Source: an uncultured Bacteroidota bacterium (GTDB lineage Bacteria > Bacteroidota > Bacteroidia > Bacteroidales > GCA-2748055). Taken from it: a stretch of DNA of 56,689 nucleotides. A program made the translations under genes and the position numbers. Position 1 is the stretch's first letter. The number at the start of each line of letters is the position of its first letter. Shown here one piece after another: positions 51,843 through 56,689 of the stretch. The notes under the pieces are model-generated. The model was not told the origin of the DNA, did not search any database, and worked only from the letters and a program-made list of their open reading frames with translations. Where the stretch lies: assembly GCA_937129385.1 (NCBI GenBank), contig CAKZNC010000142.1:1-56689 (forward strand), given 5' to 3'.

Positions 51843-53528
51843 TTACTCTGACGGCGGAAAATCAATCTCCCGGTTCCACCAAGGAATCCAACCCGTCCCG
51901 ATTGCCATCGCTGCCTCAGCAGCTTCCCGGTAATATGCTTCATCGGCAAACCCATTCGCCCCGAGGTCAAACGGGTGATCAAAAGTGGCAAGTATTGCAT
52001 CCAGCTGCTTCTTCATCTCAGCAAGTTCATCTGCATACTTCGGATCCCCGGCAAGATTGTTTTGCTCATACGGATCCTTCTCCAGGTCATACAACTGATC
52101 CGCATCAAAGAAAGCCGGGTAATACTCCATGGCAATGGAAGCATGGTACGCCCGCTTACTTCCCATGTGTGAGATGGTATTCGTGATCCTGGCCTCCAGG
52201 CTATCCAGCACCGGCTCCGGGAATCGCATGGCAATGTATTTATATTTTCCATTGGTAACACCGCGCGTATACCCCTCTTCAAAATAAAGCACCCGGTCAT
52301 CGATCAGCTGGGGACCGTCAAGGACACCTGCAAAACTCTTTCCATCCACAATTTCATCAGTATCAACCTCAACACCGGCCAGTTCAGCAAAAGTGGGCAG
52401 GAAATCAATGAACTGCACATGATCGTAACTCTGGCTCCCCGGTTTGATCTTCCCCGGCCACCACGCCAGGAAAGGTACATTTACTCCCCGGTTATAAATC
52501 GTGGACTTGCCCGGTTCGATATTGTGATCGGCCGTGTAAATAACAAGTGTATTTTCATCCAGTCCATATTCCCTGAGCATCTTCATGATCGCACCCAACT
52601 GGTCATCCATCCATATCTTCCCGGCAAGGTAATGGTTGACATGATCTGGCACACCTTCACCATATTTATATCCAAGATCAGCCAATCGCTCAAAGATGGA
52701 ACTCCGCGAAGGCATGATATGCTGTAGTGCATCGATCCTGCCTTCTGCAGAATATACCGGACTGGTATTCTGAAGATCCGCAAAGATATTTGGCCCGTGC
52801 AACGCAGTAGAGTTGATCGTCAGGAAAAATGGTTTTTCGCCTGTCAATGATTGGAAAAAATTCCTGGTTCCCCAAACCTGGTATTCCAGGTTGTGATGCT
52901 TGATGGCCTTCAGTGGCAGGGTCTCAGGGTTTGCCCACTGAATGGCACCGGCATATCCGGCTCCCGTCAGCTCCTTCACCCGCTCCGAAACCACCTTCTG
53001 GTAGATTCGCAAAAGGCTATCCGCCTCATCCGTATCAGGAGAGAGATCCGGATCAATAACGGGGATGTCCGGATTGACACCCGGACGTTCAAAACCCAAT
53101 TCCCCAATATGGAACTTTCCAATATATCCCGTCTCATACCCTGCCTGGTTCATCACCTCATGAAGCGTCATGTTATCTTCCGTGATCGGGGTATTCCAGG
53201 CAATCACATAGGGTTGATTTTCCGGATTTTTATCCAGGAATTCATCTGCCTTACACCTACCCGGATACTGTCCGGTCATGATCGAGTACCTGCTTGGTGT
53301 GCATGCCGCAGAAGTGGTATAAGCCTGGTGGAACAACATCCCGGCAGTGGCCAGGTGTTCAATATGTGGCGTGGGAAAATTCCCTCCATAGGCACTCCAG
53401 TGATCAAAAGTGACATCATCGGTCATGATCAGGATAATATTGGGTCGCTCGGCATCCTGCCCTGTCCTCTCCCCGCAAGAGGTTGCCACGAACCCGAGGA
53501 CCATCAATATTGGAAATAACTTCTTCAT
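51843..53528 (-). CDS. S1-family sulfatase lipoprotein (second)
   Basis: A 561-residue lipoprotein (FPILMVLGFVATSC, Cys18). Metal ligands D37 and D38 in IILIMTDDVTFDHWSAYG; the formylglycine cysteine is C76 in AACTPSRYSIMTG, a perfect CTPSR. AGYETGYIGKFHIGELGFE holds the Lys/His substrate ligands and IYTADHNIEPGKSTIYNRGV the later metal site, where the more usual DNG is DHN. Like the first sulfatase it needs a formylglycine-generating enzyme from elsewhere. It follows the clan GH-A gene by 32 nt on the same strand, so the two should be co-transcribed and act on the same sulfated glycan. Confidence 0.93.
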   Translation of the reverse strand: MKKLFPILMVLGFVATSCGERTGQDAERPNIILIMTDDVTFDHWSAYGGNFPTPHIEHLATAGMLFHQAYTTSAACTPSRYSIMTGQYPGRCKADEFLDKNPENQPYVIAWNTPITEDNMTLHEVMNQAGYETGYIGKFHIGELGFERPGVNPDIPVIDPDLSPDTDEADSLLRIYQKVVSERVKELTGAGYAGAIQWANPETLPLKAIKHHNLEYQVWGTRNFFQSLTGEKPFFLTINSTALHGPNIFADLQNTSPVYSAEGRIDALQHIMPSRSSIFERLADLGYKYGEGVPDHVNHYLAGKIWMDDQLGAIMKMLREYGLDENTLVIYTADHNIEPGKSTIYNRGVNVPFLAWWPGKIKPGSQSYDHVQFIDFLPTFAELAGVEVDTDEIVDGKSFAGVLDGPQLIDDRVLYFEEGYTRGVTNGKYKYIAMRFPEPVLDSLEARITNTISHMGSKRAYHASIAMEYYPAFFDADQLYDLEKDPYEQNNLAGDPKYADELAEMKKQLDAILATFDHPFDLGANGFADEAYYREAAEAAMAIGTGWIPWWNREIDFPPSE

Positions 53529-53560
53529 GGTAAAAATGGTTTCTTCGAAAAATAATACTG

Positions 53561-55801
53561 TTACATTAACACTACGTACAAACTCTCAGGGGGAAGCTCC
53601 ACAACCACCCGGTCACTCTTCCTCTTCAGATTGAGTTCACGAACCGGGTACCCTGCAAGGTCAAGCAATACCGCTTTGGTAATTCCCGGGTTCATCACGG
53701 TCAGTTCCACCATTGTCGGCTGTGCCAGCCAGGGCATTTTACCGGTATTCAGGATGGTAAAACCGGAAAGCGTATCCCCCTCCCGCTCGTAGGTGGCCGG
53801 CTCCTGTTCCCAATCGGTGGGCCGGTAGGTTGTACCGGTTTGAACAAGTAGTCTCCCACTCTCCCGGATCGGCTTTTCATCAATGGAAACAACACCAACG
53901 GAGATGTATTCGTTGGTCGTTTTCACCATGATATCCTCCATGTCGAATTCACCCTTGGTTCCCAGGAATCCCGAAACTCCTGCAGCCTTCTCACTTTCAA
54001 ATTTGAAAATCCCGTTGGCATGATCGAACAGGAGCTCACCGGTCACACTTTCCACGGTGCCCGCCTCCATATCAATCAGTTCAGGTAGTTTATCATTTAC
54101 ATAGGTCTCAGATGGATCCCCTCCATAGGTAGTCTTAACAGGCCCGGTGAGAAATGCAAACGGATTGAGTTCCGAATTCACATCAGCAGTCACGATCCCC
54201 TCCAACTGGTCACGGTTGGGATCAAAGCTCGTTTCCTCACTGATCAAGGCAGATTCACGGTTCCACATCGCATCAAGCTCACGCACCTCGTGAACCATCA
54301 CCTCCCCTTCACTGATATATCCGTTCCTGAACATCAGCGCATAGGCAGGGAACTGGGCGATGCCACCAGGAGTGGAATAGGTCCACCTGTTCATGGCATA
54401 CATCCCTGCGCTGTCCTTTGTAAATTCAAAATAGGGAAACTCCATGTAGGCCTTCGATGTAATGTAAAACCAGTAATAGGCATCATGCCCGGTCAATGCC
54501 TGGTATGCAGCGATCAGGGGTGGCGCCTCGCTCTGGTATACGTGGGGCGGATTCCATCCGCTCTCTGTGATCATAAAAGGTTTCCCTGCGACCTGCTTCA
54601 CATTCACCGGCAGTTTCAATGGGTTCTTCAGGCACGATTCCCCCTGGTAGAAATGACCGGGGTTGATCCGCCAGCCGTTGTCCTGGCCAAAATGTCCGGG
54701 TGCATAGTACCTGTTCACCGCCGGAACCTCGCAGCCGAGGTAGGTATATCGTTCCAGGTCATCCAGTTTTTCCGGACTGGCGGTTTTCCAGTTGTTCGGA
54801 TTGATGAGCTGCCTGCAGCCCAGCTCGTTCCTGTAGTAATCATGTATATCATCATAGAAACTGCGCTGACGGTGCGCGTAGAATTCAGTCTGATCAGCAA
54901 GCCTTGCCGCCTTTCCGCCGGACACCTCCTGCACCATCTCCCAGGTGCCGTATATATCCAGCACACCTTCAGATGGACGGTCACCACTCAACCGCTCTCC
55001 ATCCCACGCCTGGTAAGCAGCAGCCAGCGAACCATACTTCTCCTTCAGCCATTCTGCAAACAACTCCCCCACCAGCTCCTTCAGCTCTGGCTTGATGCTC
55101 TGCATCGTCCAGAAAAAGACCCCGTCCTCGTTCTCGATCTGGATGATCCCGACAGCAGGCTCATCCTTCAGCGCAACACCTGTATGTGGATTGACCTCCG
55201 TATATAAATATTTTACCCATGTCTTATAGGCCTCCTTCAGACGATCATTGAAATACAAAACCTCCCACAATGCATCAGTGCCCGAATAGCCCTCAATCCC
55301 CCACTCCTCGGGGACCCAGTCACCCATGTGGCCATTGTGCGGCCAGAAAGGCGATATCGTCGAATAGATCCCCTCCCTTTTCATCGCAGCCACGAACCGC
55401 CAGATCGCCTCCACCTCAGCGGTGTCTACATCAAAAATATCCGTTCCCTTGCCTGAAGGATTGATGGATCCGTGCCACCTGTTCATGTTCACCCCCTGCT
55501 TTGCAAGAAATCGTGCATGCCAGGCCAATTCCTCGTCACTCATTCCACGGGTAGACCCACCACCATTTACAGGCCAGAAACGAATGGGTTCCCCATCCTC
55601 CCGCATAAAGGATTCACCGTCTTCAGAAAGTTCAATGAATCCATGTTCCCCCGCATAGTCTTCATTCAGATACCGGAGGTCCAGCAGGGCCTCTTCAGTA
55701 AAATCATCCCCGGGATATTCAAACGCCCAGGGTTCTGGTTGCTGCTGACAGGAAATAAATGTGAGAGAAAGAATTGCCAGGATGGAATGGTGAAATTTCA
55801 T
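53561..55801 (-). CDS. Clan GH-A glycosidase lipoprotein, family uncertain
   Basis: A 746-residue lipoprotein (ILAILSLTFISC, Cys18). A central TIM barrel (about 70-450) has the clan GH-A pair: acid/base E225 in IIQIENEDG (Asn-Glu) and nucleophile E413 in PFMITESGWNPP. GVNMNRWHG is the usual second strand. The start (FIELSEDGESFMREDGEPIRFW) and C-terminal beta-sandwich modules (about 500-746) suggest a retaining enzyme of the GH5, GH39 or GH42 neighbourhood; I cannot name the family. It is first of a two-gene unit with the second sulfatase and is divergent from the DUF4038 gene, with a 144-nt intergenic region that contains no exact TAnnTTTG box. Confidence 0.82.
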   Translation of the reverse strand: MKFHHSILAILSLTFISCQQQPEPWAFEYPGDDFTEEALLDLRYLNEDYAGEHGFIELSEDGESFMREDGEPIRFWPVNGGGSTRGMSDEELAWHARFLAKQGVNMNRWHGSINPSGKGTDIFDVDTAEVEAIWRFVAAMKREGIYSTISPFWPHNGHMGDWVPEEWGIEGYSGTDALWEVLYFNDRLKEAYKTWVKYLYTEVNPHTGVALKDEPAVGIIQIENEDGVFFWTMQSIKPELKELVGELFAEWLKEKYGSLAAAYQAWDGERLSGDRPSEGVLDIYGTWEMVQEVSGGKAARLADQTEFYAHRQRSFYDDIHDYYRNELGCRQLINPNNWKTASPEKLDDLERYTYLGCEVPAVNRYYAPGHFGQDNGWRINPGHFYQGESCLKNPLKLPVNVKQVAGKPFMITESGWNPPHVYQSEAPPLIAAYQALTGHDAYYWFYITSKAYMEFPYFEFTKDSAGMYAMNRWTYSTPGGIAQFPAYALMFRNGYISEGEVMVHEVRELDAMWNRESALISEETSFDPNRDQLEGIVTADVNSELNPFAFLTGPVKTTYGGDPSETYVNDKLPELIDMEAGTVESVTGELLFDHANGIFKFESEKAAGVSGFLGTKGEFDMEDIMVKTTNEYISVGVVSIDEKPIRESGRLLVQTGTTYRPTDWEQEPATYEREGDTLSGFTILNTGKMPWLAQPTMVELTVMNPGITKAVLLDLAGYPVRELNLKRKSDRVVVELPPESLYVVLM

Positions 55802-55945
55802 TGGTACTCAGGTTTTGGTTAGAACAGTAAATATAATGAACTATCCTCTTGCCATTCAACATTCTCAAAAATTTTGAAAATAATTCCAGTATCGTTCCGT
55901 ATCCGGGATTTTCATATCTTAGCGAAAATACCATATATAACTACC

Positions 55946-56689
55946 ATGATTAAACAAATTACCTGCATTCTACTCATAGCCGTACTCATGGCATCCTGCG
56001 GACCCGTAAAACAGGATGACAGGTCACTCCAGGTCTCAGAAAACGCAAGGTACCTGGTGTATCCCGACGGCACCCCGTTTCTCTGGATAGGCGACACCGC
56101 CTGGGAACTGTTCCACCGGCTCAACCGGGAAGAGGCCGTTGAATACCTGGAAAACAGGAAGGAAAAAGGCATCTCCATCATCCAGGCGGTGGTATTGGCC
56201 GAACAGGATGGTCTGCGCACACCCAATGCCTACGGTGAGATCCCGCTGAACGATTTTGATCCCGCCCAGCCCAACGAGGCCTACTTTGAACATGTCGATT
56301 TCATCGTGAACAAGGCTGAAGAGCTGGGACTCTTCATCGGGATGCTTCCTACCTGGGGCGACAAGGTCTTTTCGGCCCACCCCGGCGCCGGACCCATAGT
56401 GTTCAATGCCGAAAATGCCCGCGTTTACGGCGAGTTCCTGGGCAAACGCTACAAGGACAAACCCATCGTCTGGATCCTCGGCGGCGACCGCAATATCGCG
56501 AACCTCGAAGTGCTGGAGATCTGGCGCGCCATGGCCGAAGGGATCAGGGCAGGCGACATCGGCAGGAACCTCATGACCTATCATCCACGCGGCGCAACCT
56601 CCTCATCCTGGTCACTCCACGATGAAGCATGGCTCGATTTTAACATGTACCAGAGCGGGCACGTGGAGCATTTTCATAAAGTGTACGAA
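55946..56689 (+). CDS. DUF4038 / GH140-like glycosidase lipoprotein, 3' end outside window
   Basis: 248 codons are present, open to the last base, from the ATG at 55946. The lipoprotein signal is [14 protein letters not shown] (Cys18). The mature part opens with [20 protein letters not shown], the hallmark of DUF4038 (apiosidase-like) proteins, followed by a barrel with [35 protein letters not shown] and WILGGDRN (D181 as candidate catalytic Asp). The family founder cleaves apiose-containing pectin, but members in other clusters have other targets. A weak TATCTTAG box (55915-55922) may be the promoter. Confidence 0.88.
   Translation, partial: MIKQITCILLIAVLMASCGPVKQDDRSLQVSENARYLVYPDGTPFLWIGDTAWELFHRLNREEAVEYLENRKEKGISIIQAVVLAEQDGLRTPNAYGEIPLNDFDPAQPNEAYFEHVDFIVNKAEELGLFIGMLPTWGDKVFSAHPGAGPIVFNAENARVYGEFLGKRYKDKPIVWILGGDRNIANLEVLEIWRAMAEGIRAGDIGRNLMTYHPRGATSSSWSLHDEAWLDFNMYQSGHVEHFHKVYE

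Noticed and set aside
52851-53519. 222-codon plus-strand open frame inside the second sulfatase gene
   Set aside because: Antisense to all sulfatase motifs; no start context or recognisable product.
54290-55207. 305-codon plus-strand open frame inside the clan GH-A gene
   Set aside because: Antisense shadow of a gene with intact catalytic motifs; low-quality protein composition.
1-56689. CRISPR arrays, tRNA or rRNA genes, insertion sequences, integrases, phage genes
   Set aside because: I looked for repeat-spacer regularity, cloverleaf-like segments and transposase motifs in the gaps and found none; all larger open frames have other explanations.

Overview
The window looks like chromosomal DNA of a free-living, probably polysaccharide-degrading member of the Bacteroidota (my best guess is a Bacteroidales or Marinilabiliales relative; this is inferred from gene content only). 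Lineage marks are a fused MurF-alanine racemase, a type IX secretion C-terminal sorting domain, many lipoproteins, an ECF sigma/FecR cassette, sulfatase plus glycosidase clusters, almost no Shine-Dalgarno sequences, and promoters of the TAnnTTTG type (-7 box), two of them with a well spaced TTTG -33 box (dnaB, rpmH).

Layout. 1-9.5 kb is housekeeping: a broken glycosyltransferase, murF-alr and tdk on the minus strand; a conserved hypothetical gene and rsmI on the plus strand; a head-GIN lipoprotein; an unusual secreted protein made of eight WMT repeats of exactly 18 residues; a YjjG-type HAD phosphatase; dnaB. 9.7-19.4 kb holds a membrane hybrid histidine kinase, ispE, a biotin-dependent carboxyltransferase with its biotin carrier, tgt-lptG, a glycosyltransferase, a sigma-70 factor, rsmG and rpmH (53 codons) with a clean promoter and terminator. 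19.6-26.6 kb has an FAD oxidoreductase, a PASTA protein, a T9SS cargo protein, rluD, ddl and a YceI protein.

26.8-34.6 kb contains a lipoprotein/beta-barrel pair and a complete tryptophan operon trpEGDCFBA on the minus strand. It is preceded by what looks like a textbook attenuator: a 16-codon leader peptide with three consecutive Trp codons followed by a 14-bp terminator hairpin and a T run just before trpE.

34.6-39.7 kb has an outer-membrane barrel, a signal-peptidase-II-like protein, a porin with an FMN-binding protein, a DUF4136 lipoprotein and a short-chain dehydrogenase. 39.8-44.3 kb is an ECF sigma/FecR cassette flanked by two related CarboxypepD_reg proteins, one with an STN domain but no TonB barrel. 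A 13-bp perfect inverted repeat surrounds the putative promoter of the sigma gene. 44.5-56.7 kb is a catabolic island: a GH63-like enzyme, a GH43 enzyme, a sulfatase and an SSS symporter on the plus strand; a sulfatase and a clan GH-A enzyme on the minus strand; and a DUF4038/GH140-like enzyme running off the end. No SusC/SusD pair is in view, so uptake appears to rest on the sodium symporter. A three-unit TACGTA array lies between the GH43 and sulfatase genes.

No rRNA, tRNA, CRISPR array, insertion sequence or phage gene was seen.
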